Assembly (NCBI RefSeq): GCF_900095725.1
Contig: NZ_FMMP01000006.1
Coordinates: 372,001-436,000, forward strand
Source: Cellulosilyticum sp. I15G10I2
Lineage (GTDB): Bacteria; Bacillota; Clostridia; Lachnospirales; Cellulosilyticaceae
Length of the DNA stretch: 64,000 bases
Direction of reading: 5' to 3'
The first letter of the stretch is position 1, and every line of letters begins with the position of its first letter. Both the position numbers and the translations under genes were made by a program. Positions 36,470 to 46,649 of the stretch are shown in pieces. The notes beneath the pieces are model-generated. The model was not told the DNA's origin. It worked only from the letters and a program-made list of their open reading frames with translations, and made no database searches.

Positions 36470-37618
36470 ATGGATGAAAATAACATCACCATGGCAGACT
36501 TAATGGCAGAAATTGATAAATCAATGACTCGTATATATAGAGGAGACATTTTAAAAGCAAAAGTTGTTTTAATTCAAGAACAAGGGGTAGTTGTAAATAT
36601 CGGGTATCATACGGACGGTCTTATTACTTGGAATGAATTTTCTTATGATGAAGTAGATAGGGATAGTATTAAAATGGGAGATGAATTTGAAGTCACTGTT
36701 CTAAAAATAGATGATGGCGAAGGAAATGTTCTTGTTTCTAAACGCAGAGCAGAAGCCCAAACAGCATTAGAAGACATTCAAGAACTCTTTGATAAAAAAG
36801 AAAAGTTTACAGTACGTATTAAAGATGTTGTAAAAGGTGGTGTTGTAGCGCCTGTTAAAGGGTTACGTGCATTTATTCCTGGCTCTCAGCTTTCAAATAC
36901 ATATGTAGAAGATTTATCAAAGTATGTAGGACAAGAAGTTGAAGTAGAAATTATAGAGTTCGTGCCTAAAACTAAAAAAATTGTTTTATCAGGTAAGAAA
37001 ATAGCTGCAGAACGTGCACAAGCAGCTAAAAAACAAAGACTTGAAGAACTTGTAGAAGGTGAAAAATATACAGGGGTTATCACAAAGCTTATGCCATACG
37101 GTGTCTTTGTTGATTTAGGCGGCGTTGATGGACTTATTCATAATAATGATCTTTCATGGGTTAAAATTAAACATCCTTCTGATGTTGTAAAAGAAGGACA
37201 AAAAGTGGAAGTAACATTATTAGCATTAGATAAAGAGACAGGAAAGGTATCTTTGCGTTTAAAAGATATTACTATGGATCCATGGTATCTTGAAACAGTT
37301 AATTTAGAAAAAGATCAAATTGTTCCTGTGACAGTAACACGCTTTACACATTTTGGAGCTTTTGCAAGTATCAATGGAGGGATTGAAGGACTCATTCATA
37401 TTTCTCAGATTTCCGAAAAGAGAATTCAAAAACCAGAAGAAGTTCTAGAAATTGGTCAACAGGTTAAAGCTAAGATCCTAAATATTGATAAGGATGCTAA
37501 GAAAATCTCTTTAAGTTTAAAAGAAGTACAAGAAAAAATAGACCCTGATATGCTTAAGTATATGAATCAAGAAGAAGAAGGCGCTAAATTGGGAGATGTT
37601 TTAGGTAATGTTTTTTAA
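36470..37618 (+). CDS. rpsA: S1 RNA-binding domain protein (RpsA-like)
   Basis: The 382-residue product has four S1 (OB-fold) domains. They start at about residues 25, 110, 195 and 280, with recognisable cores such as GVVVNIGYHTDGLI, PYGVFVDLGGVDGLIH and FGAFASINGGIEGLIH. Firmicutes S1 proteins of this size bind mRNA and are attached to the ribosome less tightly than E. coli S1. The start at 36470 has AAGGAGGAGCAGTAG directly before it; a longer frame from 36419 has no RBS. It is a single gene with its own terminator. Confidence 0.9.
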   Translation: MDENNITMADLMAEIDKSMTRIYRGDILKAKVVLIQEQGVVVNIGYHTDGLITWNEFSYDEVDRDSIKMGDEFEVTVLKIDDGEGNVLVSKRRAEAQTALEDIQELFDKKEKFTVRIKDVVKGGVVAPVKGLRAFIPGSQLSNTYVEDLSKYVGQEVEVEIIEFVPKTKKIVLSGKKIAAERAQAAKKQRLEELVEGEKYTGVITKLMPYGVFVDLGGVDGLIHNNDLSWVKIKHPSDVVKEGQKVEVTLLALDKETGKVSLRLKDITMDPWYLETVNLEKDQIVPVTVTRFTHFGAFASINGGIEGLIHISQISEKRIQKPEEVLEIGQQVKAKILNIDKDAKKISLSLKEVQEKIDPDMLKYMNQEEEGAKLGDVLGNVF

Positions 37619-37642
37619 GAGAACCCTTTTGGGTTCTTTTTT
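37617..37642 (+). terminator. Terminator after the S1-domain gene
   Basis: AGAACCC pairs with GGGTTCT around a TTTT loop and is followed by a T-run. It overlaps the end of the gene. Confidence 0.9.
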
Positions 37643-37693
37643 GTTAAGGGATATACGCATAAAGTAACAAAAGAAAAGTTAAGGGAGATATGT

Positions 37694-38827
37694 ATGGGCA
37701 TATTTAAAACTATGTTTAAAAAAAATAAAAAAAAGCATAGTCTGCCACTTGGCACAGCTGCTATTGAAGAACTATTTGAAGAACTTAATGAAGTTTTTAT
37801 GAAAAAAAAGCGTGTCAGTGATTATCTTATTGATCTTGAAAATAGAGAAGAAGAAATTAAAAAGTTTCAGGCGTTAGATAAAGAGGATATTGAAAAATTA
37901 AATGTATTAGCCAATAAAGCCAGAGATATTGAGGATAAAAAACAAAATCTTAGAGGAAGACTGATTAAAAATAACAAAGCGCTTTTTCTAATTTCACAGT
38001 ATGAAGAGGAATTACCTACACTTATTAAAGAAATGTATGAATCAGAGAAGAAACAAAAAGAGACAGAGAGAAATATTTTTTATTTGCAAGAAGAAAAAGA
38101 AGCATTATTAGAAGAACGTGAGGTGCTTATAAAAGGCTATCGTTTTCTTAAAGTATTTAGTATAACGTTTGTTATTATAATAGCCCTATGTGTTATCATA
38201 ACATCAGCACTTATGCAGATGTTAAGAGATGAAGTGTGGCTTTTTTTAGGACTATTTGGTGTTTTAATGATTGTTTTTTTAGTAGGTATTTTATATTCAA
38301 AGGATAGAATCGATAGAGCACTTCGGGATAATGTTATTTTACAGCAAAAAGCTGCAAAGTATTTAAATAAGGCTAAAATCAGTTATTTTCATCAAATAAG
38401 GTATTTAACCTTTCAGTATGAGAAACTTGGGGTAGATAGCGTTGCTAAACTTGAAATGTACTACAATAGGTATATTAAAAATAAAGATAATGAAAAAAAA
38501 TACTTACAGCTTAATCAAATAATTTCAGAAATTGAAGAGAAAATGATAGAAGTTATTAGAAATAAAAATATTCAGATTGACTACATTGAAAATTTAGCAG
38601 ATTGGGCTATAGCACCTAAGAAAGTTAATGCGCTTAAGACTTTAAAAGCGGATAAGCAAAAAACAGAGGAACAGCTGCAGGCTTTAAATACTTATGAAGA
38701 GAATTTATGGAAAGAAGTTTTTGCGCTGCAAGAAGAAAAAAATAGTCAAGAAATGATACAAGATAAAATAAATGAGTATAATAGTAGAATGAATAGATAT
38801 CTTGACAAAACCAGTAAAGATGCATAA
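37694..38827 (+). CDS. Coiled-coil membrane protein of unknown function
   Basis: The 377-residue product has a long charged coiled-coil region (about residues 20-145), two adjacent membrane segments (about 150-175 and 182-205) and a second coiled-coil C-terminal part (about 215-375). It starts with a very basic MGIFKTMFKKNKKKH. The RBS AAGGGAGATATGT is good. Nothing in it matches a known enzyme. It could be a membrane-bound scaffold or a cell-envelope organiser; this is inference from architecture only. The gene has no visible operon partner. Confidence 0.65.
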   Translation: MGIFKTMFKKNKKKHSLPLGTAAIEELFEELNEVFMKKKRVSDYLIDLENREEEIKKFQALDKEDIEKLNVLANKARDIEDKKQNLRGRLIKNNKALFLISQYEEELPTLIKEMYESEKKQKETERNIFYLQEEKEALLEEREVLIKGYRFLKVFSITFVIIIALCVIITSALMQMLRDEVWLFLGLFGVLMIVFLVGILYSKDRIDRALRDNVILQQKAAKYLNKAKISYFHQIRYLTFQYEKLGVDSVAKLEMYYNRYIKNKDNEKKYLQLNQIISEIEEKMIEVIRNKNIQIDYIENLADWAIAPKKVNALKTLKADKQKTEEQLQALNTYEENLWKEVFALQEEKNSQEMIQDKINEYNSRMNRYLDKTSKDA

Positions 38828-38849
38828 AATATAAATAAATTGAATAATA

Positions 38850-39091
38850 AAATATGCGATGATAAAGAGGAGTATAGTATAACTGCGGTTAGAGAGAGAA
38901 GATTGATAAGCTGAAAGTCTTCTTACGTAAAGGGTACTAGAAAGTAGCTTTTGAGCACTGTTTTTGAATTTATAGTAGAAAATAGCGGGGGTGCCCGTTA
39001 CAGCATTTTGAGTGCTTTACATGATTGTAAAGAATTAAGGTGGTACCACGAGTTTTTTCGTCCTTAAGTTGAGGATGAAAGAACTTTTTTT
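38850..39091 (+). promoter_or_regulatory. T-box riboswitch, valine specifier, upstream of valS
   Basis: The T-box sequence AATTAAGGTGGTACCACG lies at 39033-39050, matching the consensus antiterminator that reads the tRNA 3' end. The stem I part shows AGAGAG and GCTGAAAG. The segment GAAAGTAGCTTTTGAGC at 38941-38957 is arranged like the 3' side of a clostridial specifier loop and puts GTA, a valine codon, at 38944-38946. The terminator follows at 39051-39091. The leader controls the 65-residue gene and valS by uncharged tRNA-Val. The specifier is assigned by pattern, not by folding. Confidence 0.88.
39051..39091 (+). terminator. T-box-controlled terminator
   Basis: AGTTTTTTCGTCCT pairs with AGGATGAAAGAACT (several G-U pairs) and is followed by TTTTTT. 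It forms the off-state of the valS T-box. Confidence 0.85.
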
Positions 39092-39151
39092 ATTTGTAAT
39101 AAAAAAGTGTCAAATGGTGCTTAATAGGAAATATAAAGGATAGGTGAAACC

Positions 39152-39349
39152 ATGCAAATAGTAGGGTTTGTACTGTTTTGTATTGGGGTAATCATTACCT
39201 TTTTTGCAAAACGCATAGTAATGGGAAAAACAAGACTAGATAAAGATGATAAAGAAGACATGCAGATGCTCTTAAGCGGTGCTGTGATCGCTGTTAAGAT
39301 GGCAGGATTTGTAGTAACTGCAATAGGCTTTTTATTTTTAATGATTTAA
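39152..39349 (+). CDS. 65-residue two-helix membrane protein
   Basis: The product has two membrane segments (about residues 2-20 and 43-64) joined by a charged loop of KTRLDKDDKEDM type. The RBS AAAGGATAGGTGAAACC precedes the ATG. It sits between the T-box and valS (28 bases before valS), so its expression should follow charging of tRNA-Val. I do not recognise a family. Its placement in the valS leader operon is noteworthy. Confidence 0.65.
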   Translation: MQIVGFVLFCIGVIITFFAKRIVMGKTRLDKDDKEDMQMLLSGAVIAVKMAGFVVTAIGFLFLMI

Positions 39350-39376
39350 TACGTAAACCATCAAGGAGGAATAAAA

Positions 39377-42019
39377 GTGAAAAATTTAGAAAAAGTATAC
39401 GATCCTAATCATGTAGAAGACAGGCTTTATAAAAAGTGGATGGATAAAGGATATTTTCATGCAGAAGTAGATTCTGAGAAAGAACCTTTTACCATAGTTA
39501 TCCCACCGCCTAATATTACAGGTCAGCTTCATATGGGGCATGCACTTGATAATACTTTACAAGATATTCTAATAAGATATAAGCGTATGCAGGGTTTTAA
39601 TGCACTTTGGATGCCTGGTACTGATCATGCAAGCATTGCAACAGAAGTAAAGATTGTAGAGCAACTTGCAAAAGAAGGCATTTCAAAAGAAGACTTAGGA
39701 AGAGAAGGGTTTTTAGTTAAGGCTTGGGAGTGGAAAGAGCAGTATGGCGGACGTATTATCGAGCAGCTTAAAAAGTTAGGAACCTCATGTGATTGGGAAA
39801 GAGAACGTTTTACAATGGATGAGGGACTTTCACACGCAGTACAGGAAGTGTTTATTAAGTTACATGAAAAAGGCTATATTTACAGAGGGGCTAGAATCAT
39901 TAATTGGTGTCCTGTATGTGGCACGTCTATTTCTGATGCAGAAGTAGAGCATACTGAAAAAGAAGGGAATTTTTATCATTTAAGATATCCTATTGCAGGT
40001 TCAAGTGAATTCATTAATCTTGCAACGACAAGACCAGAAACACTGCTTGGTGATACTGCGGTAGCTGTTAATCCAAAAGATGAAAGATATGCACATTTAG
40101 TAGGTAAGATGGTTATGCTGCCTCTTATGAACAAAGAAATTCCTATTATTGCAGATGATTATGTAGATATGACATTTGGAACAGGGGTTGTTAAAATTAC
40201 ACCAGCCCATGACCCTAATGATTTTGAAGTAGGTATGCGTCATCAATTGCCACAAATATGTATATTAAGTGATGATGGTAAAATGAATGAACTTGCAGGT
40301 AAATATGAAGGGCTTGATCGTTATGAAGCAAGGAAGGTAATTGTAGCAGATCTTGAAGCACAAGGCTTTCTTGTTAAAGTGGAACCTCACAATCATAATG
40401 TAGGAACACATGATCGCTGTAAATGTATTATAGAGCCTATGATAAAAGCGCAATGGTTTGTTAAAATGGAAGAAATGGCAAAGCCTGCAATTCGTGCACT
40501 TCACGAAGGAGACCTACGTTTTGTACCTGAAAGGTTTGGCAAAACTTACCTTCATTGGTTAGAAAATATAAGAGACTGGTGTATTTCACGTCAGCTTTGG
40601 TGGGGACACAGAATACCTGCTTACTACTGCGCAGATTGTGGTGAAATTATTATCTCAAGAGAAAAGCCGTCTAAATGCAGCAAGTGTAGCAGCAGTGAAC
40701 TTACTCAAGATGAAGATACATTAGACACATGGTTTAGTTCAGCACTATGGCCTTTTTCAACACTCGGTTGGCCAGAAAATACTAAAGAACTAGATTATTT
40801 CTATCCAACAAGTGTGCTTGTTACAGGATATGACATTATCTTTTTCTGGGTAGTACGTATGGTATTCTCAGGGCTTGAGCAAATGGGTGAAGTACCTTTT
40901 AAGGATGTATTTATTCATGGGCTTGTAAGAGATTCAGAGGGACGTAAAATGAGTAAGTCATTAGGAAATGGAATAGATCCCCTTGAAGTTATTGAAAAAT
41001 ATGGGGCAGATGCCCTTAGACTTACGCTAGTTACCGGCAATGCTCCGGGTAATGATATGCGTTTTTACTATGAAAGGGTTGAAGTTAATCGTAATTTTGG
41101 CAATAAACTATGGAATGCGACACGTTTCATTCTTATGAATTTTGAAGAAGAAGATATAAACTTAGAAATTCAGATGAAAGATCTTACATCAGCGGATAGA
41201 TGGATTCTTTCAAAAGTTAATGCCTTGGCTAAAGAGATTACTGATAATATGGATAAATATGAGTTAGGTATAGCTGTTCAAAAGTTATATGATTTTGCGT
41301 GGGAAGAATTTTGTGATTGGTATATCGAGATGGTGAAACCACGTCTTTATAATAAAGAAGATCTATCAAGGCCAGCTGCATTATGGACACTTAAAACAGT
41401 TATGATTAATGTTTTAAAAATGCTTCATCCTTATATTCCGTTTATTACAGAAGAGATATTTATGAGTCTTCAAGAAAAAGAAGAAAGTATTATGATTTCT
41501 TCTTGGCCGGTGTTTAATGAAGCATGGCATTTCTCTTCAGATGAACAAGAAATTGAGCTCATTAAAGGTGCTGTCCGTAACATTCGTAACTTAAGAAGTG
41601 AAATGAATGTACCTCCATCAAGAAAAGCGAAAGTGATTGTTGTATCAGAAGAAGCAAAAATACTAGATGTTTTTGAAAGAGGGAAAGTGTTCTTTAGTGT
41701 ACTTGCATCCGCATCTGAAGTGGTTATTCAAAATAATACAGCCCAAATAGCATCAGATGCAGTATCTACTATTATCCCAGATGCAACTTTATATATTCCT
41801 TTTGCGGATCTTGTAGATTTACAGAAAGAGTTAGAAAGACTCACAAAGGAAAGAGAGAAGTTAGAAGCTGAAGTAGACCGTGTGAATAAAAAACTCTCTA
41901 ATGAGGGCTTTGTTGCAAAGGCACCTGCAAAACTTATAGAGGAAGAAAAAGCAAAACGAACAAAGTATGAGGCGATGCTAAATGTTGTAATAGAGCGTAT
42001 TAATAGTCTTAATCAATAA
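39377..42019 (+). CDS. valS: Valyl-tRNA synthetase
   Basis: The 880-residue class Ia synthetase starts at GTG with AAGGAGGA upstream. It has the HIGH motif in PPPNITGQLHMGHAL, the CP1 editing domain with LATTRPETLLGDTA, KMSKS in GRKMSKSLGN, the anticodon-binding domain, and a C-terminal coiled-coil (about residues 810-875) specific to ValRS. It charges tRNA-Val and edits threonine. It is controlled by the T-box at 38850-39091. The length is normal. Confidence 0.97.
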   Translation: MKNLEKVYDPNHVEDRLYKKWMDKGYFHAEVDSEKEPFTIVIPPPNITGQLHMGHALDNTLQDILIRYKRMQGFNALWMPGTDHASIATEVKIVEQLAKEGISKEDLGREGFLVKAWEWKEQYGGRIIEQLKKLGTSCDWERERFTMDEGLSHAVQEVFIKLHEKGYIYRGARIINWCPVCGTSISDAEVEHTEKEGNFYHLRYPIAGSSEFINLATTRPETLLGDTAVAVNPKDERYAHLVGKMVMLPLMNKEIPIIADDYVDMTFGTGVVKITPAHDPNDFEVGMRHQLPQICILSDDGKMNELAGKYEGLDRYEARKVIVADLEAQGFLVKVEPHNHNVGTHDRCKCIIEPMIKAQWFVKMEEMAKPAIRALHEGDLRFVPERFGKTYLHWLENIRDWCISRQLWWGHRIPAYYCADCGEIIISREKPSKCSKCSSSELTQDEDTLDTWFSSALWPFSTLGWPENTKELDYFYPTSVLVTGYDIIFFWVVRMVFSGLEQMGEVPFKDVFIHGLVRDSEGRKMSKSLGNGIDPLEVIEKYGADALRLTLVTGNAPGNDMRFYYERVEVNRNFGNKLWNATRFILMNFEEEDINLEIQMKDLTSADRWILSKVNALAKEITDNMDKYELGIAVQKLYDFAWEEFCDWYIEMVKPRLYNKEDLSRPAALWTLKTVMINVLKMLHPYIPFITEEIFMSLQEKEESIMISSWPVFNEAWHFSSDEQEIELIKGAVRNIRNLRSEMNVPPSRKAKVIVVSEEAKILDVFERGKVFFSVLASASEVVIQNNTAQIASDAVSTIIPDATLYIPFADLVDLQKELERLTKEREKLEAEVDRVNKKLSNEGFVAKAPAKLIEEEKAKRTKYEAMLNVVIERINSLNQ

Positions 42020-42028
42020 CAAGCATAG

Positions 42029-42064
42029 AAAGATAGATAAGTGCATAAGCTTATCTATCTTTTT
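42029..42064 (+). terminator. Terminator after valS
   Basis: A perfect 13-bp stem (AAAGATAGATAAG / CTTATCTATCTTT) is followed by TT. It lies just behind the stop codon. Confidence 0.9.
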
Positions 42065-42287
42065 GGTATATATGGATTACACAAATTAAGTGTATGATGT
42101 ATTTTAATTTTGCATTTTTTATATTAAAAGCATATAATTATTAATAGATAAATCTATATATTCAATATCGTTTATAAATAATATAGAAAAACAATTTTAA
42201 AAACAACGTAAAAGTTTTATTTAATTTTCTTTAGGTATAAATAGATCAAAAAACATCTTTAATACTTTACGCAATGGGGAGTGTCGT

Positions 42288-45200
42288 ATGAATAATATTT
42301 TATATGTAGGAGTGGATGTTGGATCAACAACTATCAAAGTAGTCTTTTTGAATGAAAGTGGAAAAACTATATATTCTAAGTATGAAAGACATTATTCAGA
42401 TGTCAGAAATACATTTATAAAATTTTTAAAAGAAAGCTACATAAGCCTTGGAGAATATGAGATAAAACCTATTATTACTGGTTCCGGAGGCATTGAAATA
42501 GCCAATATTATGGGTATAAAATTCATACAAGAAGTTATATGTTGTACGGAAGCTGTTGAAGCTTATACAAATAGTGTAGATGTGGCGATAGAACTTGGTG
42601 GAGAAGATGCTAAAATTACTTTCTTAAAAGGTACATTAGAACAAAGAATGAATGGTACCTGTGCAGGAGGAACCGGAGCCTTTATAGATCAAATGGCTAC
42701 ATTATTACAGACTGATGCTATAGGGCTTAATGAACTTGCAAAAAATCATAAAGTTATTTATCCTATTGCAGCTAGATGTGGTGTGTTTGCGAAAACAGAT
42801 ATACAGCCTTTAATTAATGAAGGCGTTGCAAAAGAAGATATTGCGGTTTCTATTTTTCAGGCTGTAGTTAATCAAACCATTAGCGTTTTAGCTTGTGGCA
42901 AAGTGATTGAAGGAAAAGTTGCTTTTTTAGGAGGGCCTCTTTGTTTCTTATCTGAACTTAGAAAAAGATTTATTAAGACTTTGAAACTTACAGAGGACGA
43001 AGTGATTGTACCTGAAAACCCAGAATTATTTGTAGCATTAGGGGCCGCCTTATTAGCTAAACAAAGCACTAAGATTTCTTTCAAGATGCTTATTCAGAAA
43101 CTCGAAGACGTTAAAGATACATTATCTGTAAAAAATACGCTTCAACCTTTATTTGATAAGGACGAAGATATTAAGAAGTTTCAACAAAGACATCAGCAGC
43201 ATAAAGTAAAAAGACAAAGTTTAGCCAACTATAAGGGAAAGATTTTCTTAGGAATAGACGCTGGGTCTACTACAACCAAAATAGCACTTATAGATGAGAT
43301 GGGTAATTTACTTTACTCTTATTACGGGAGTAATCAAGGCGATCCTTTAAAACTTGTTTTTAGACAGCTGACAAAGCTATATCATGAGATCTCAAATAAA
43401 GCCTCCATAGCCTATTCTTGTGTAACAGGTTATGGAGAGGCTTTAATTAAAAATACATTTCAAGTAGATTTTGGAGAAGTTGAGACTATTGCACATTATA
43501 CAGCTGCTGAAAACTTTGTTAAGGGTGTAAATTTTATCTTAGATATAGGTGGGCAAGATATGAAATGTATTAAGATAAAAGATGGCATCATTCAATCAGT
43601 TATTCTCAATGAGGCATGTTCTTCAGGATGCGGTTCATTTATTGAAATGTTTAGTAATTCTTTAGGCATGAATATAGAAGCCTTTGGATTTGAAGCCCTT
43701 AGTGCACGTAATCCGGTTGATTTAGGAAGCAGATGTACTGTATTTATGAATTCTAAGGTCAAAGAGGCTCAAAAAGAAGGAGCTACAATAGGTGATATTT
43801 CAGCGGGGCTGTCTTACTCGGTCATCAAAAATGCTTTGTATAAGGTTATTAAGTTGAGGAATGTCAATGAAATAGGTGATAAAATTGTTGTGCAGGGTGG
43901 GACTTTTTATAATGAAGCCATTTTAAGGGCATTTGAAATGATATTAGAAAAAGAGGTTGTAAGACCGGATATAGCGGGACTTATGGGAGCTTATGGCGCA
44001 GCACTTTTAGCAAAGAAAAGATATACAATAGGACCAAGTACTCTGTTGAACGGAGATCAAATCGATGCCCTTAAAGTCATTAAAAAGCCCTCACGCTGCA
44101 AAGGATGTGAAAATAAGTGTTTATTAACGATAAATGAGTTAAGTGATGGCAGACGTTTTATATATGGGAACAAGTGTGAAAAAATGAATCAAGACATCAT
44201 AAGCACACAGACAGTTCCAAATTTATATGAGTATAAATATGAAAAGATCTTTAACAGAAAACCTTTAAAACCAGACCAAGCAAAAAGAGGGGTAGTAGGC
44301 ATACCGAGAGTGTTAAATGTTTATGAAAATTACCCATTTTGGCATGCGTTTTTTACAACATTATTATTTAATATACAACTTTCTTCACGGTCCACAAAAG
44401 ATTTATACGAGAAAGGCATTGCCACTATCCCGTCTGAGTCAGCATGTTATCCTGCTAAAATAACTCATGGGCATATTGTTGATTTGGTTGAAAAGGATGT
44501 TCAATTTATATTTTATCCTTCAATTCCCTATGAAATTAAAGAAGATAAAGCATGTGATAATCATTATAATTGTCCAATTGTTACATCTTATCCGGAAGTG
44601 ATTAAAAATAACGTTGATATATTGAGAATGAAAAATATAGATTTTAAATCTCCTTTTTTAAATTTTGACTCTAAATCATCTATGGTTAAACAACTTTATG
44701 AAACACTTAAGGGGTTTGGAATTTCCAGAAGAGAGATAAAATATGCAGTAGAAAAAGGTTATGAGGCGATAGATGCCTTTAAAAAGGATATCCAGAAAAA
44801 AGGAGAAGAGACCTTAGCATACATCCATGAAAAGCAGATTCAAGGTATTGTTGTAAGTGGCAGACCCTATCATATAGATCCGGAAATTAATCATGAACTC
44901 ACACGTATTATTACCTCAGAAGGATTAGCGGTGTTTACAGAGGATGCTATAGCGCACTTGGGGCAGATAGAGAGACCTCTTAGGGTAGTTGATCAGTGGA
45001 GTTATCATAACAGATTATATCGTGCTGCCAGTTTTGTAGCGGAACAAGCAAATCTGGAACTTATACAATTAACCTCTTTTGGATGTGGCTTAGATGCGGT
45101 TACCTCAGAGCAGGTACAGGAAATACTAGAAAAGGCAGGCAAAATTTATACGCTTATTAAGATCGATGAGGGTAATAATGTGGGCGCAATTAAAATAAGA

Positions 45201-46499
45201 ATTCGATCCCTTAAAGCTGCAATGATAGAACGAAAAAAATCTCATATACAGTGCCCTGACTTAAATGAAGCGCCAAAAGTTATTTTTACAAAAAAAATGC
45301 GTAAAAAGCATACTATCTTAGCACCACAGTTGTCGCCTATACACTTTCAGTTTGTTGAAGAGGCATTTAATACTTCAGGGTATCAGGTGAAAGTTTTAAA
45401 AGAAGCGGATTACTTAGATATTGAAGAAGGGTTAAAGTATGTTAATAATGATGCGTGTTATCCGGCTGTTATGGTTGTGGGGCAGCTTATTAGAGCGCTT
45501 AAGAGTGGAGAATATGACAGAGAGAATACTTCACTTATTATTACTCAAACAGGAGGAGGCTGTAGAGCATCAAATTACATAGGTTTTTTAAGAAAAGCAT
45601 TACAAGACTGTGGTTTTTCAAAAATACCTGTAATTTCTTTGAATGCAGGAGGTATCGAGGAGCATCCAGGAATGGTTCTTACGACAGCGCTCATGCATAA
45701 AGCGATTTTGGCATTGTTATATGGTGATTTGCTCATGCGCGTTTTATACCGTGTAAGACCCTATGAAAAGGATAAAGGGTCAGCAAACAGTCTTTATAAT
45801 AAATGGGTAAAATTATGCAAGCAGAATGTGAGTAATGGGAGTAAGAAAGTTTTCAAAAGAAATATACAACAAATTGTTAGAGAATTTGATCAGCTAGAAA
45901 CAATAGATGTCAGAAAACCTCGAGTAGGATTGGTAGGAGAAATCTTGGTTAAGTTTCATCCAGATGCTAATAATAAAGCGGTAGAACTTATAGAAAGTGA
46001 AGGGGGAGAAGCTGTAATGCCGGATCTTATCGACTTTTTTCTATATTGTGCTTACAATCAGAAATTTAAGTATCAGTTTTTAGACAAGTCGTTTACAAGC
46101 CTTTTGGGAGGAAATATAGCTATTGCCTATTTAGAAAATAAAAGAAGGTATATTAAAAAGATACTGGCGGGAAGTAAGCGTTTTACACCACCCCATACTA
46201 TAGATTATCTGGCTCAAATGGCGCATAAGGTGATGTCTCTAGGACATCAAATGGGAGAAGGGTGGTTTCTGACAGGGGAGATTATCGGTTTATTAGAAGA
46301 AGGCATTAATAATGTTATATGTATGCAGCCTTTTGGATGTTTACCTAACCATGTTACAGGAAGAGGTATGGTTAAAGAACTTAAAAATATTTATCCGAAA
46401 TCCAATATTGTTACAGTTGACTATGACCCTGGTGCTTCTCAAGTTAATCAGCTTAACCGTATTAAGCTGATGCTTGCGACTGCTTTTAAAAACATATAA
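42288..46499 (+). CDS. Tandem acyl-CoA dehydratase activase (HgdC-like, DUF2229)
   Basis: The 1403-residue protein has two ASKHA ATPase domains of the BadF/HgdC type (about 1-260 and 318-575), a cysteine motif CKGCENKC (about 605), a DUF2229 region (about 665-900) and an HgdB-like C-terminal part (about 1000-1400). Each ATPase half has a phosphate loop ([22 protein letters not shown]) and the two cluster cysteines (125/164 and 444/483), both pairs 39 apart, as in HgdC. Such activases use ATP to inject an electron into 2-hydroxyacyl-CoA dehydratases. No dehydratase genes lie next to it. The large form is common in Firmicutes but little studied. Confidence 0.85.
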   Translation: MNNILYVGVDVGSTTIKVVFLNESGKTIYSKYERHYSDVRNTFIKFLKESYISLGEYEIKPIITGSGGIEIANIMGIKFIQEVICCTEAVEAYTNSVDVAIELGGEDAKITFLKGTLEQRMNGTCAGGTGAFIDQMATLLQTDAIGLNELAKNHKVIYPIAARCGVFAKTDIQPLINEGVAKEDIAVSIFQAVVNQTISVLACGKVIEGKVAFLGGPLCFLSELRKRFIKTLKLTEDEVIVPENPELFVALGAALLAKQSTKISFKMLIQKLEDVKDTLSVKNTLQPLFDKDEDIKKFQQRHQQHKVKRQSLANYKGKIFLGIDAGSTTTKIALIDEMGNLLYSYYGSNQGDPLKLVFRQLTKLYHEISNKASIAYSCVTGYGEALIKNTFQVDFGEVETIAHYTAAENFVKGVNFILDIGGQDMKCIKIKDGIIQSVILNEACSSGCGSFIEMFSNSLGMNIEAFGFEALSARNPVDLGSRCTVFMNSKVKEAQKEGATIGDISAGLSYSVIKNALYKVIKLRNVNEIGDKIVVQGGTFYNEAILRAFEMILEKEVVRPDIAGLMGAYGAALLAKKRYTIGPSTLLNGDQIDALKVIKKPSRCKGCENKCLLTINELSDGRRFIYGNKCEKMNQDIISTQTVPNLYEYKYEKIFNRKPLKPDQAKRGVVGIPRVLNVYENYPFWHAFFTTLLFNIQLSSRSTKDLYEKGIATIPSESACYPAKITHGHIVDLVEKDVQFIFYPSIPYEIKEDKACDNHYNCPIVTSYPEVIKNNVDILRMKNIDFKSPFLNFDSKSSMVKQLYETLKGFGISRREIKYAVEKGYEAIDAFKKDIQKKGEETLAYIHEKQIQGIVVSGRPYHIDPEINHELTRIITSEGLAVFTEDAIAHLGQIERPLRVVDQWSYHNRLYRAASFVAEQANLELIQLTSFGCGLDAVTSEQVQEILEKAGKIYTLIKIDEGNNVGAIKIRIRSLKAAMIERKKSHIQCPDLNEAPKVIFTKKMRKKHTILAPQLSPIHFQFVEEAFNTSGYQVKVLKEADYLDIEEGLKYVNNDACYPAVMVVGQLIRALKSGEYDRENTSLIITQTGGGCRASNYIGFLRKALQDCGFSKIPVISLNAGGIEEHPGMVLTTALMHKAILALLYGDLLMRVLYRVRPYEKDKGSANSLYNKWVKLCKQNVSNGSKKVFKRNIQQIVREFDQLETIDVRKPRVGLVGEILVKFHPDANNKAVELIESEGGEAVMPDLIDFFLYCAYNQKFKYQFLDKSFTSLLGGNIAIAYLENKRRYIKKILAGSKRFTPPHTIDYLAQMAHKVMSLGHQMGEGWFLTGEIIGLLEEGINNVICMQPFGCLPNHVTGRGMVKELKNIYPKSNIVTVDYDPGASQVNQLNRIKLMLATAFKNI

Positions 46500-46509
46500 A
46501 GTAGATTCT

Positions 46510-46562
46510 AAAATATCTTTAAGCCGTATATTGCACTATATACTGTTTAAAGATATTTTTTA
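46510..46562 (+). terminator. Terminator after the activase gene
   Basis: A 13-bp stem (AAAATATCTTTAA / TTAAAGATATTTT) encloses an inner hairpin (GTATAT/ATATAC) and ends in a T-run. Confidence 0.88.
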
Positions 46563-46649
46563 TGGGATTTAAATTGTCATATTTTTTAAACAAAATGTAT
46601 ATATATGGTAATAGACATACATTATGATAAAGAAAGCGGGGAGAAGCGT

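Noticed and set aside
42288-46499. Two adjacent genes joined by a sequencing error instead of one 1403-residue gene
   Set aside because: The reading frame is continuous and large single-chain activases of this length and domain order are common in Firmicutes.
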